Source: Phenylobacterium soli
GTDB taxonomy: Bacteria; Pseudomonadota; Alphaproteobacteria; Caulobacterales; Caulobacteraceae
Assembly (NCBI RefSeq): GCF_003254475.1
Contig: NZ_QFYQ01000002.1
Coordinates: 326,798-390,797, forward strand
DNA: 64,000 nucleotides
Direction: 5' to 3'
Shown piece after piece: positions 52,910-61,713 of this stretch (its first letter is position 1; the number at the start of each line of letters is the position of its first letter). A model generated the notes under the pieces. That model made no database searches. It saw only the letters and a program-made list of their open reading frames with translations, and was not told the origin of the DNA. The translations under genes were made by a program, and so were the position numbers.

Positions 52910-53982
52910 GCTTGCGGCTCCTCGCGCTGCAGCCGCTGGACGGTGCGCAGATAGGGGTGAATCGGGCGGCTCGGCACGTTGAGCACGTCGAAGTTCATGG
53001 CCTGCAGCAGGAGCTGGGCGCCGAGGATGATCGGCAGGGCGGCGGCCATGACGACGCCGGCCGAGGCGACCTGGCCGGGGGTGCGGGTGACCACGTAGTG
53101 GGCCGCATAGCCGAGGCCGAACAGCACCCCGAAGAGGCCGAACACCAGCTCCAGGCTGGCGGCGTTGAAGTCGCGCACGAAATACTGGCCGAGCACCCGC
53201 TGGGCGAAGTTGCGCAGGTGCTTCAGCGCGAATGGCCCGACGATGGCGCCGATGCGCAGGTTGGAGACCTCGTCGGCGTAGCGGGCCGGAATCGGCACGT
53301 CGCGGACCACGGCGCGCAGGGCGCCGAGGTGGTAGAGCAGGTCTGTCTCGAAGAAGAAGCGCCTGGAGACCCGGCGCTCCATGACCAGGGCCGCGACGGT
53401 CGAATCGATCGCCGTATAGCCGTTGGTCGGATCGAAGATGTTCCAGTAGCCGGTGGAGAGCTTGGCCGCGAAGGACAGGGCCGCGTTGCCGAACACCCGG
53501 ATCGACGGCATGGCCCGCAGATGGCTGATCGAGGTGAAGCGGTTGCCCTTGGCGTAGTCCGCTTCGCCGAGGAGGATCGGGGCCACGAGCTGGCCCATGT
53601 AGCCGAGGTCCATCTGGTCGTCGCCGTCGACCTTGACCAGGATGCGGCCGCCCCGGCGCACGGCCTCGGCGTAGCCGGCCAGCGTCGCCCCTCCGACGCC
53701 CTGGTTCTTCTCGAGCCGGACCACCGTGACCCGCGGATCGCGCGCATTGGCCTCGATGAAGTCGCCCGAGCCGTCCGGGCAAGCGTCGTCGACGCAGACG
53801 ATGCCGTCGACCCAGGCGGGGGTCTTCTCGATCACCCGCAGGATGTGCCCCGTGACCTTGTAGCAGGGCACCACGACCCAGACGCCGGCGCTATCGAGGC
53901 TGACATCCTCGCGGCCGCGGCGCGAAGTCGCGCGGCCCCGGCGGGGCGCGTCGTCGCGGGCGATCTGGTCGATGGACGTCAT
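52906..53982 (-). CDS. GT2 polyprenyl-phosphate glycosyltransferase (DPM/ArnC-like)
   Basis: 358 aa. GT-A motifs VWVVVPCYKVTGHILRVI, IVCVDDACPDGSGDF, VKVDGDDQMD (DxD), TNGYTAIDS and RRFFFETDLLYHLG near the end of the catalytic domain. Two C-terminal membrane helices (about 280-335). Makes a polyprenyl-phosphate sugar at the inner membrane; the ArnE-like protein and GT-C-like protein nearby would flip and transfer it. Divergent from the Wzm gene. Confidence 0.87.
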   Translation of the reverse strand: MTSIDQIARDDAPRRGRATSRRGREDVSLDSAGVWVVVPCYKVTGHILRVIEKTPAWVDGIVCVDDACPDGSGDFIEANARDPRVTVVRLEKNQGVGGATLAGYAEAVRRGGRILVKVDGDDQMDLGYMGQLVAPILLGEADYAKGNRFTSISHLRAMPSIRVFGNAALSFAAKLSTGYWNIFDPTNGYTAIDSTVAALVMERRVSRRFFFETDLLYHLGALRAVVRDVPIPARYADEVSNLRIGAIVGPFALKHLRNFAQRVLGQYFVRDFNAASLELVFGLFGVLFGLGYAAHYVVTRTPGQVASAGVVMAAALPIILGAQLLLQAMNFDVLNVPSRPIHPYLRTVQRLQREEPQA

Positions 53983-54165
53983 TCGGCGGCGCAGCCCTTT
54001 GAGGCGTCCCGGCTAACATGGAAGCGGCGAACCTTGCAAAAGCCGCAGGCCCCGCGCCACGGAGCCGCCCTTTTCCCATCGCAAACGGCCGGAAATCGCG
54101 GCAAGTCGTGTTCTTGCGCGCCAGAATGGCGCCTGTTACCCAGCGGCCCCCTCACTGGAGAGTCC

Positions 54166-54999
54166 ATGGATACCGCCACCCACATGTTGCGGACCGGACG
54201 GCGCGGCGCGCTGTTCGAGATCGACATGGCGCTGCGCGACTTCCGGGCCTCCTTCCAGCGGTTCGGGCTCGCGTGGTCGCTGGCCTCGCACGACATCGTC
54301 TCGCGCTATCGCGGCTCGATCCTCGGCCCGTTCTGGATCACCCTGTCGATGGGGCTGATGGTGGCTGGCATCGGCCTCCTCAACGCGCGGCTGTTCTCGG
54401 CCTCGCTGCGCGACTTCATCCCCTTCGTGGCCACGGGCATCGTCTTCTTCGGAGCGATCAGCGGGATCATCAACGAGGGCTGCGAGACCTTCGTCCAGGC
54501 CTCGGGCATGCTGTCCCAGACCTCGCTGCCGATGTTCACCTTCGTCTGGCGCACGGTGCTGCGGAACATCATCACCCTCGGCCACAACCTCGTCATCATC
54601 GTCGGCGTGCTGATCTGGTTCGGCTTCTGGCGGACCATGAACCTGCCCGTGGCGGTGCTCGGCCTGCTGCTGCTGCTGGTCAACGCCGCCTGGGCGGGGA
54701 TGCTGGCGGCGATCGTCTCGGCGCGCTTCCGCGACATCCCGCAGATCGTCCAGTCGGTGATGCAGTTCGCGCTGTTCATGACCCCGGTCTGGTGGCAGCC
54801 GCAGCGACTGGGCCGCGCGCACCCGATCCTGGAGTTCAACCCCTTCTACCACATGCTGGAGGTGGTCCGCGCGCCGCTGCTGGGCGAGCACCCGGCTCCG
54901 CACACCTACTCCTTCCTGGTGGCCATGGCCGCGGTGGGCTGGGCCTTCACCTTCTTCGTCTTCACCCGGACGCGGCGCAGGATCGTGCACTACCTATGA
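54166..54999 (+). CDS. wzm: ABC-2 polysaccharide exporter permease (Wzm)
   Basis: 277 aa with six hydrophobic segments. Family motifs: SRYRGSILGPFWITLS near residue 45 (the RYRxSxLGxxWxxL start), NARLFSASLRDFIPFVATGIV, a conserved central region GMLSQTSLPMFTFVWRTVLRN, and RFRDIPQIVQSVMQFALFMTPV. Forms the membrane part of an O-antigen/capsule exporter with the ATPase that follows (ATGA overlap). Ribosome site GGAG 7 bases before the ATG. Confidence 0.92.
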   Translation: MDTATHMLRTGRRGALFEIDMALRDFRASFQRFGLAWSLASHDIVSRYRGSILGPFWITLSMGLMVAGIGLLNARLFSASLRDFIPFVATGIVFFGAISGIINEGCETFVQASGMLSQTSLPMFTFVWRTVLRNIITLGHNLVIIVGVLIWFGFWRTMNLPVAVLGLLLLLVNAAWAGMLAAIVSARFRDIPQIVQSVMQFALFMTPVWWQPQRLGRAHPILEFNPFYHMLEVVRAPLLGEHPAPHTYSFLVAMAAVGWAFTFFVFTRTRRRIVHYL

Positions 55000-55745
55000 G
55001 CCACCCGGTCTCGATCTCGGTCACGAACCTCACCATCCGGTTCCCCGTCTATGGCGTCGACGCCAAGTCGCTGAAGAAGCACCTCGCGCGGGTGACGGTG
55101 GGCGGGCGGCTGGCCTCGGGCATGGCCGGGGTGACGGAAGTCACCGCCATCTCGAACCTCAACCTCGAGCTCAAGGCCGGCGACCGGCTGGGCCTGATCG
55201 GCCACAACGGCTCGGGCAAGACGACCCTGCTCAGGGCGCTGTCGGGCGCCTACGAACCGGACGAGGGCACCATCGACGTGCACGGCCGGATCGCACCGCT
55301 GCTCAACCTCGGGCTCGGGATCGATCCTTCGGCCACGGGTTACGACAACATCCGCCTGCGCGGCCGCATCGCCGGCCTGTCCTCGAAGGAGGTGGACGAG
55401 CGGATGGACGAGATCGCCGAGTTCACCGGCCTCGGTCCGTTCCTCGCCATGCCGGTGAAGACCTATTCGGCCGGCATGCAGGCGCGCCTGGCCTTCGCGG
55501 CGGCGACCGCGGTGGAAGCCGACGTGCTGCTGATGGACGAGTGGATCTCGGTGGGGGACGCCGACTTCCAGAAGCTCGCCCACAAGCGACTGCTGAACCT
55601 CGTGGAGCGGGCCGGCATCCTGGTGCTGGCCAGCCACGACCTCGACCTGCTCCGGCTCTACTGCAACAAGGTGATGCGGATGGAGGGCGGCGTCGCCTCC
55701 GCGGTCACCGACATCCGCAAACTGGAAGAGCTGCTGGCCGCCTGA
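54996..55745 (+). CDS. wzt: Polysaccharide exporter ATPase (Wzt, short form)
   Basis: 249 aa. Walker A GLIGHNGSGKTTLLRALSG (about residue 68), FGLGID-type linker LGLGIDPSATGYDNI, signature VKTYSAGMQARLAFA, Walker B DVLLMDEW and switch His in VLASHDLDLLR. The C-terminal carbohydrate-binding domain of some Wzt proteins is absent, so this is the type that does not read a terminal modification on the glycan. Coupled to Wzm. Confidence 0.92.
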   Translation: MSHPVSISVTNLTIRFPVYGVDAKSLKKHLARVTVGGRLASGMAGVTEVTAISNLNLELKAGDRLGLIGHNGSGKTTLLRALSGAYEPDEGTIDVHGRIAPLLNLGLGIDPSATGYDNIRLRGRIAGLSSKEVDERMDEIAEFTGLGPFLAMPVKTYSAGMQARLAFAAATAVEADVLLMDEWISVGDADFQKLAHKRLLNLVERAGILVLASHDLDLLRLYCNKVMRMEGGVASAVTDIRKLEELLAA

Positions 55746-55781
55746 TAGACCCGGCTAAGGGGCTCGGCGGGTCGCATCGGC

Positions 55782-57647
55782 TTGGACGTCATCTTCACCA
55801 TCGTCTCGCGGAACTACGCCGCCCAGGCCGCGACGCTCATGCAGAGCCTGGCGGCGGCGGAGCCTGACGCGCGGCGCGTGGTGGTGGCCACCGACGGGCC
55901 GATGCCGCAGCTCGAGCCGCTCGCCGAGGTGATCCCCGCCGCCGAGGTCTGCCCGCCGTTCGCGGCGATGAGCGTCTATTACGACGCGCTCGAACTCAAC
56001 ACGGCGGTGAAGCCCTTCGCCTTCCAGTGCTTCCTCGGCGAGGCGGACAGCGTCACCTATCTCGACCCCGACATCTACGTCTTCCGGCCGCTCGCGGCGG
56101 TGCGCGAGGCGCTCGGCGAGGCGGAGCTGGCGCTGACCCCGCACCTGACCCGCCCGCTCATGGGCGAGGCCATGCCCGACGACCGGGCGATCCTGCGCTC
56201 CGGCGTCTACAATCTCGGCTTCATGGCCGCCCGGGCGAGCCCCAAGACCCGGGCGCTGGTCGAATGGTGGGGCGAGCGCTGCCGCTTCGACTGCCGCGTC
56301 GACTTCGCCGAGGGCCTGTTCACCGACCAGCGCTGGATGGACCTCGCGCCCGGCTTCGTCGACTCGCTGGCGATCCTGCGCACGCCGACGCTGAACCTCG
56401 CCTACTGGAACCTCGAGGGCCGCACCCTCGCCAAATCGCAGGACGGCTGGACAGTCGACGGCGAGCCGCTGGGCTTCTTCCACTTCTCCGGCTTCGATCC
56501 GGCGCGGCCGGACGTGCTCTCCAAGCACCAGGACCGAATTGCGGTGGCGGCCGGTTCGCCGCTGGCGGGCCTGCTCGCGGACTACGGAGCGAGGCTGCTG
56601 GCGAACGGCCACGCGGCGGCGCGCCAGACGCCCTACGCCCATGACCGATTCGCCTCCGGCGCCCCGGTGACGAGCGCCATGCGCCGCCGCGCGCTGGCCG
56701 CCGCCCGGGCGGGCGAGGACTTCGGCGCCGGGCTGACGGACGCCGTCGAGGCGCGGCTCTCCGACGACGGCGCCCGGCCGAGGCGCGACGCGGACGCGGG
56801 CCAGCTTGGCGAGGCGCCGCCCGCGCAGGGCCTGATCGCCTGGCTGAGGGGTGTCTCGCCCGACGGGCGGCCGCGGGCGCTGAGCGCCCTGCTGGCCGCG
56901 CGGGCCGACCTGCGCGCGCGCTTCGGCGAGGATCCAGAGGGCCTGCTCGCCTGGGCGCTGGGGGTCGAGGCGCCGGCCGGCCGATTCGCGCCGGACCTGC
57001 TGCCCGCCGACTTCGCCGCCAAGGTCCATCCCGACCTCCTCCACCGCGCCGCCCGCTTCGCCGACCCCGACGCCAGCGAGCTGAAGCAGCGGTTGTCGGC
57101 GGCCTTCGGCCTCGCCGCCCGCGGCCGCTGGCCGGAGGTGATGACCCGGGCGCTCAGGGCCGACTGGCTGGCGACGGCGAATGGCCGGCCCGCGCCCTTC
57201 CCCAGGTTATTCGAGGCGATCTGGCAGAGCCGCACCGACCTGCAGCGGCAGTTCCCCCTGAGGACGGCGCTGGAGCGCTTCCGCTTCCACCGCTGGCTGG
57301 CGGCCGGCGGGCTTGCCGAGCACGGCGTCGAGCCGGAGCAGCTGGCCGGCGTTCCGCTGCTGCAGCTCGCGCGGCTGACCGTGGGCGGCGCGCCGCCTCG
57401 CGCTGCGCCCCCCGCCCGGGCGGCCGAGCTGTGGGTGGTGGGCCAGCCTGACGAGGCGCGAGAAATCGCTGCCGACCGGCTGGTCTACGAGGCGCAGAGC
57501 GGACGTTTCCTCGGCCCGCAGGCGAGCGCGCCGGGCGAGGTGGGGCTGGTGCGGTTCCTGACCCCCGCCGCGCTCGCGCCCGCCGACGCCATGGCTCTGC
57601 ACGCCCGCGGCGTGCGCTGGGCCCGCGACGAAGTGGCCGGCGCATGA
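55782..57647 (+). CDS. Large GT-A-type glycosyltransferase, paralogue of the 341-aa enzyme
   Basis: 621 aa, TTG start. The first ~300 residues follow the same motif order as the enzyme at 43729-44754 (DxD in VTYLDPDIYVF near residue 90; GVYNLGFMA; GLFTDQRWMDLAP; FFHFSGFD). The remaining ~300 residues contain no motif I recognise; they are rich in Ala, Arg and Leu and include GPQASAPGEVGLVRF near the end, reminiscent of a methyltransferase/transferase tail. Acts presumably on glycan exported by Wzm/Wzt, encoded directly upstream; stop overlaps the next ATG. Confidence 0.78.
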   Translation: MDVIFTIVSRNYAAQAATLMQSLAAAEPDARRVVVATDGPMPQLEPLAEVIPAAEVCPPFAAMSVYYDALELNTAVKPFAFQCFLGEADSVTYLDPDIYVFRPLAAVREALGEAELALTPHLTRPLMGEAMPDDRAILRSGVYNLGFMAARASPKTRALVEWWGERCRFDCRVDFAEGLFTDQRWMDLAPGFVDSLAILRTPTLNLAYWNLEGRTLAKSQDGWTVDGEPLGFFHFSGFDPARPDVLSKHQDRIAVAAGSPLAGLLADYGARLLANGHAAARQTPYAHDRFASGAPVTSAMRRRALAAARAGEDFGAGLTDAVEARLSDDGARPRRDADAGQLGEAPPAQGLIAWLRGVSPDGRPRALSALLAARADLRARFGEDPEGLLAWALGVEAPAGRFAPDLLPADFAAKVHPDLLHRAARFADPDASELKQRLSAAFGLAARGRWPEVMTRALRADWLATANGRPAPFPRLFEAIWQSRTDLQRQFPLRTALERFRFHRWLAAGGLAEHGVEPEQLAGVPLLQLARLTVGGAPPRAAPPARAAELWVVGQPDEAREIAADRLVYEAQSGRFLGPQASAPGEVGLVRFLTPAALAPADAMALHARGVRWARDEVAGA

Positions 57648-58867
57648 GTCCGATGCGGGTGGCGCGCTCGGCCTGGCGCGCGGTGGTCCCCGAGAGCCTG
57701 CGACGGCTGGCGGCGCCGGCGCTCAACCGGCTGCTGCAGGCCTATGTGCGGGCCGGGGCCCGCGCGCCGCACGGGGCGGAGGGCGCCGACGGACCGATCA
57801 AGATCGTCGGCTATTTCTCCGGCAGCCACGGGATCGCCGCCTCGGCCAAGCTGGCGGCGCGCGCCTTCGAGGCCCTGGGCGTGCCGGTGGAGCGCGTCGA
57901 CGCCAGCCACGCCCGGCTCACCTGGACGCCGCGCAGCGCGCCGCCGGAGCGGGCGGCGGCCTGGATCTTCCACCTCAACCCGCCGGAGCTGCTCGCCGAG
58001 ATGGCGGTGCTGGGGCCCCGGCGGCTGCTGGGACCGCGCTACGGCTACTGGGCCTGGGAGCTGCCTCGGGCGCCGGACCGCTGGCTGAAGGACGCGGCCC
58101 TGGTGGACGAGGTCTGGGCCCCCAGCCGCTATACGGCGGAGGCGTTCGCCGGGGCCGCCTCGCCGGTGCGCGTCGTGCCGCACCCGCTGTTCATCGAAGA
58201 CTACCGGGATGTGACGCCGGCCCCGCGGCGAGCCGCATTCCAGGCGGTGGCGCTGTTCGACTTCAACTCCTCGGCCGCGCGCAAGAACCCGCAAGGGGCC
58301 ATCGAGGCCTTCCGCCGCGCCTTCGGCGAGGATCCGGCCTGCGAGCTGACCATCAAGACCCAGAACGGACAGCTCTATCCCGAGCTCGTCGACAGCCTGC
58401 GCGCCGCCGCCCCGGCCAATGTCCGCTTCGTCGACGACACCTGGCCTTATGCCGAGGTGAAGGCGCTAATCGCCGGCGCCGACGCCCTGATCGCCCTGCA
58501 CCGGGCCGAGGGCTTCGGCCTGTCGCCCGCCGAGGCCATGGCGCTGGGCACGCCGGTGATCGCCACCGGCTTTTCCGGCGTGCTCGACTTCATGGACGCC
58601 GATTGCGCCCTCGTCGTGCCCTTCCGACGCGTGGCCGTGGACGATCCGCAGGGCATCTATCGCGGCCAGACCTGGGCCGAGCCCGACCTCGACGCCGCGG
58701 CGGAGGCGCTGAGGCGGCTGCGGGAAGACGAGGCCCTGCGCCGCCGCCTCGGCGAGGCGGGCAAGGCGCGGGTGGCGGCGAGCCTGTCGCCGCAGGCCTG
58801 GTTCGAGACCCTGCCCCCGGCCGTCAGGGCCGCCGCGCTTCGCCTCAAGGCCGCCGCTTCAGCCTAG
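57644..58867 (+). CDS. Glycosyltransferase, GT4 family
   Basis: 407 aa GT-B enzyme without membrane segments. IKIVGYFSGSHGIAASAKLA and RYGYWAWELPRAPDRW are typical of the large alphaproteobacterial glycan glycosyltransferases; the C-terminal sugar-nucleotide site is ALIALHRAEGFGLSPAEAMALG (E-x7-E). AAARKNPQ-like VALFDFNSSAARKNPQGAIE is the GT4 RP-x-KN segment. ATG overlaps the stop of the previous gene. Its own stop overlaps the convergent lipoprotein gene by 4 bases. Confidence 0.88.
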   Translation: MSPMRVARSAWRAVVPESLRRLAAPALNRLLQAYVRAGARAPHGAEGADGPIKIVGYFSGSHGIAASAKLAARAFEALGVPVERVDASHARLTWTPRSAPPERAAAWIFHLNPPELLAEMAVLGPRRLLGPRYGYWAWELPRAPDRWLKDAALVDEVWAPSRYTAEAFAGAASPVRVVPHPLFIEDYRDVTPAPRRAAFQAVALFDFNSSAARKNPQGAIEAFRRAFGEDPACELTIKTQNGQLYPELVDSLRAAAPANVRFVDDTWPYAEVKALIAGADALIALHRAEGFGLSPAEAMALGTPVIATGFSGVLDFMDADCALVVPFRRVAVDDPQGIYRGQTWAEPDLDAAAEALRRLREDEALRRRLGEAGKARVAASLSPQAWFETLPPAVRAAALRLKAAASA

Positions 58868-59376
58868 CCCGGTCGCCCGGCCCCGCCGTTGTTCTGCGCC
58901 GTGTTCGCCGCCGGCGGCGGCCCGCAATGGCCGGCGCGGGCCTGGACCACGTAGAACAGCGCCCGGCTCTGGGCGAAGGCGTGGTGCTCGGCGAGCGGGT
59001 TGGTCGGCTGGCCGTTCAGCAGGCTCGGCGCCTCGACCGGCGCGTTCGTCCCGACGGTGCTCAGCGACGACTGGTTCCAGCCGGTGAGCGCCTGGGCGCA
59101 GGCCGCGACGGTGGCGTCGGCCACGAGGTTGGCCGGATCGCTCGAGGCGGCGAGCGTATAGCCCCAACGGTGCAGGCAGTCGTCCAGCGCGGCGGACGGC
59201 TCGGCCGCCGGAACGGCGCCCGGCAAGGCGGTCGCCGCGGTGTTCCCCTGGGCGTTGGCGGTGGTGAAGGGCTTGCAGATGCCGTTGGCCGAGGCGTTGG
59301 CCCGGTTGGCGTTGTTGCAGCCGGCGAGGCCCACGGCGGCGAGCGCGGTGAGCGCGATCAGCGTTTGCCCGCGCAT
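58864..59376 (-). CDS. Small lipoprotein of unknown function
   Basis: 170 aa. Signal peptide with a lipobox LAALAAVGLAGC, so Cys19-type lipid attachment (residues about 1-19). The mature part has paired cysteines (ICKPF, DDCLHRWGY, VAACAQAL, AGHCGPP) and a Pro/Asn/Gly-rich tail. No recognised domain. Separated from the glycine-zipper gene by one base, so probably the second gene of a two-gene unit. Confidence 0.75.
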   Translation of the reverse strand: MRGQTLIALTALAAVGLAGCNNANRANASANGICKPFTTANAQGNTAATALPGAVPAAEPSAALDDCLHRWGYTLAASSDPANLVADATVAACAQALTGWNQSSLSTVGTNAPVEAPSLLNGQPTNPLAEHHAFAQSRALFYVVQARAGHCGPPPAANTAQNNGGAGRPG

Positions 59377-59377
59377 C

Positions 59378-59800
59378 CTAGTCGCACACCTGCATGGGCG
59401 CATAGACCAGCCGGCCGGCCTGGTCGTAGTAGGGCCGGCTGACATAGCGGCAGGAGGCCGCCGTGTTGGACACGTAGCGCGGATAGTTGGCGTAGCTCGG
59501 GGCCGTGCGGGCCCGGGCGTAGCTGTGGTGGCTGCGGCGGACCGCATAGCCGCCGCGGCAGTGGACCCGCGAGACCTGGTTGCCGACCACCGCGCCGAGA
59601 CCCGCGCCGACCAGGGCGCCCGTTCCCTTGCTGCCGTGACCGGCCACCGCCGCGCCGAGCAGGCCACCGCCCAGGGCGCCCACCACGGTGCCGGTGACCT
59701 TGCGGTTGTGCGCATAGGCCTCGCAGCCGGACCGGGCCTCGGCCGCCGAGGCGGCGGCCACGGCGACCGTCAGGCCTGCGGCGAACAGCATACGGCGCAT
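59378..59800 (-). CDS. Glycine-zipper envelope protein (2TM type)
   Basis: 140 aa with an N-terminal signal peptide (LFAAGLTVAVAAASAAEARS). Residues 34-75 form a glycine zipper (VVGALGGGLLGAAVAGHGSKG, TGALVGAGLGAVVGNQVSRV), as in Rick_17kDa/SlyB-like envelope proteins. The C-terminal half is rich in Tyr, Arg and Ser with a Cys at each end (C114 region and last but one residue). Probably in the periplasm or outer membrane. A near-EcfG promoter lies upstream. Confidence 0.85.
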   Translation of the reverse strand: MRRMLFAAGLTVAVAAASAAEARSGCEAYAHNRKVTGTVVGALGGGLLGAAVAGHGSKGTGALVGAGLGAVVGNQVSRVHCRGGYAVRRSHHSYARARTAPSYANYPRYVSNTAASCRYVSRPYYDQAGRLVYAPMQVCD

Positions 59801-59849
59801 CTTGATCTCCTCTGGCTGGAGCCTCGCGCCTTGAGGCTCGATGCGAGAA

Positions 59850-59875
59850 AACGTCCATGCGCCGGCAGCGGTTCA
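59850..59875 (-). promoter_or_regulatory. Candidate EcfG promoter before the glycine-zipper gene
   Basis: Minus strand: TGAAC (59875-59871), 17-base spacer, CGTT (59853-59850), 50 bases before the ATG. One mismatch from GGAAC in the first position; spacing and -10 match exactly. Suggests induction in the general stress response. Weaker case than 25113-25138. Confidence 0.5.
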
Positions 59876-59960
59876 GTTCGGCGCGCCGGGAAGCCTCCCC
59901 GCGGCGGGAGAACCGGGCTAGATAGCAGGCCCTTTTCCAGGCGAGGCGGGCGAGCGGGCC

Positions 59961-61172
59961 TTGAGCGAGACCACCAGCAGCGAAACGGAGGATGCGCTCC
60001 GGGCGGCCATGCGCCTGCAGGAGGCCGGCGACTACGCCGGCGCCATCGCGGCCTACCGGCGAATGGCCGAGCAGGCCCTGACGGTGAACATCGCCTGCAA
60101 CCTCGGAGTCTGCCTGAGCGAGTCGGGCCAGTTCGAGGAGGCCGAGCACTGGCTGATGCTGGCCGCGCGCCATCGGCCGGACCTGGCCGAACTGCGTCGC
60201 CTGTTGGCCAATCTCTACACCGAGACCGACCGTCTCGAGCTGGCGGAGCTGGAATACAGGACCGCCCTTGCCTTTCAGCCGGACAACGGCTCGGCCAAGC
60301 TGGGGCTTGGCGGGTTGCTGCTGACAGTGGGCCGCTACGCCGAGGGCTGGCCGCTCCTGGAGGCCCGCGTCGGGCTGAACCCGGAGGTGGTGCCGCCGGT
60401 CAAGGTCTCGTTCCCCGAATGGACAGGCGAGCCGCTGGCCGGCAAGTCGGTTCTGGTCTGGTACGAGCAGGGCCTGGGCGACCAGATCCAGTTCGCCCGT
60501 TTCGCCCAGTCGCTGAAGGCGCGGGGCGCGGCGCACGTGGCCCTGGGCTGCCGGCCGCCGCTGGTCTCGCTGCTGGAGATGGCGGCGGGGGTCGACGAGG
60601 TCATCCCGGTGCCGCGCGGCGGGAGCATCAGCGTCAAGCGCTACGACTTCTGGACGCGCTACTTCAGCCTGCCGGGCCGGCTGGGCGTCACCCTGCAGAC
60701 CCTGCCAACCGGGCCTTACATCTCCGCCCCGCCGGACCGGCGCGGCAAGTGGCCGGGCTTCGAAGGCAAGGTGGGCTTCGTATGGCGGTCGAGCCCGACC
60801 GGCTTCAACGCCCGCAACAAGAACATCCCCGACGACCTCGCCCAGCGGATCCTGGACCTCGGCGCCGTCAGCCTGCACCCGGAGGACACCGGGGTCGCCG
60901 ACTTCGCCGACACGGCCGCGATCATGGAGCAGCTGGACCTGGTGATCTCGATCGACACCTCGGTGGCGCACCTGGCCGGCGCCATGGGCAAGCCGTGCTG
61001 GACCCTGATCCCGCGCCTGCACTGCGACTGGCGCTGGATGCGCGACCGGGCCGACAGCCCTTGGTATCCGACCATGCGGCTCTACCGGCAGGCCAGGCCC
61101 AACGAGTGGGGCCCGGTGGTCGAGCGCGTCGAGCGGGACCTGGCGGCGCGGCTCCGGAAAGCCGCGCCTTAA
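59961..61172 (+). CDS. TPR protein with GT9-like glycosyltransferase domain
   Basis: 403 aa, TTG start. Residues about 5-140 form TPR repeats (ALRAAMRLQEAGDYAGAIAA; AEHWLMLAARHRPDLAELRR). Residues 150-400 resemble the two-domain GT-B fold of heptosyl-/GT9 enzymes: VLVWYEQGLGDQIQFARF near the start of the catalytic part, KVGFVWRSSPTGFNARN, and the C-terminal LVISIDTSVAHLAGAMGKP, the classic GT9 signature. A soluble protein; acceptor unknown. Last gene of the glycan block. Confidence 0.85.
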   Translation: MSETTSSETEDALRAAMRLQEAGDYAGAIAAYRRMAEQALTVNIACNLGVCLSESGQFEEAEHWLMLAARHRPDLAELRRLLANLYTETDRLELAELEYRTALAFQPDNGSAKLGLGGLLLTVGRYAEGWPLLEARVGLNPEVVPPVKVSFPEWTGEPLAGKSVLVWYEQGLGDQIQFARFAQSLKARGAAHVALGCRPPLVSLLEMAAGVDEVIPVPRGGSISVKRYDFWTRYFSLPGRLGVTLQTLPTGPYISAPPDRRGKWPGFEGKVGFVWRSSPTGFNARNKNIPDDLAQRILDLGAVSLHPEDTGVADFADTAAIMEQLDLVISIDTSVAHLAGAMGKPCWTLIPRLHCDWRWMRDRADSPWYPTMRLYRQARPNEWGPVVERVERDLAARLRKAAP

Positions 61173-61176
61173 GGCC

Positions 61177-61527
61177 TCAGCGCGCGGCCAGCACGATCTC
61201 GCCGGAGTTCGCCACGCCATATTGGCGGACCATGGCGACGTAGTGGTTCATGGCCTTCCAGCGCGCGGTCTCGGAGCAGTAGCCGAGATCGAAGAAATCC
61301 ACCTCGTAGTTGGCCACCGCGTTGCGGCACACGGTGTTGGCCGCCATGCGCACGTCGCGGCGGACCGTGGCGATGTCCTTGCCGGCGACGCTGACGCGCA
61401 GGGTGGTCGGCGCCTTGACGACGTCGAGCGGCGCGATGCTCTGGGATTGCGCCGCGGCCGGCAGGGCCGTGGCGGTCATGGCCAGGCCGACGATCGCGGC
61501 GATGGCGGCAGTCTGGGCGCGAAGCAT
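61177..61527 (-). CDS. UrcA-family protein
   Basis: 116 aa, secreted (signal peptide LRAQTAAIAAIVGLAMTATALPAAAQS). The mature part carries the UrcA-type pattern: RVSVAGKDIATVRRDVRMAANTVC followed by a second Cys in LGYCSETARWKAMNHYVAM. UrcA proteins are small periplasmic proteins of unknown function, first named for uranium-responsive expression in Caulobacter. Two cysteines probably form a disulfide. Confidence 0.85.
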   Translation of the reverse strand: MLRAQTAAIAAIVGLAMTATALPAAAQSQSIAPLDVVKAPTTLRVSVAGKDIATVRRDVRMAANTVCRNAVANYEVDFFDLGYCSETARWKAMNHYVAMVRQYGVANSGEIVLAAR

Positions 61528-61713
61528 GGGATGCCTCCTCGTTTCAGCATCCCAAAGCTAGGCCCATGCGGTCTCGGACGGTTTGCCGGCCATCAAGCGT
61601 GGCCTTGATGTGCGGTCGCCGCCACCGCCAAACCGGTCAGGCGCAGCTTTGCGCGCGCGGAGCCGGATAAATCGAACGCCACTTCCGCAATCGGCGCCAC
61701 CGCCTTTGCTCCT

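Noticed and set aside
61528..61713. tRNA or small RNA in the gap before the DUF4304-like fragment
   Set aside because: Only a short GCGCA-GCTT-TGCGC hairpin is seen; no cloverleaf and no promoter.
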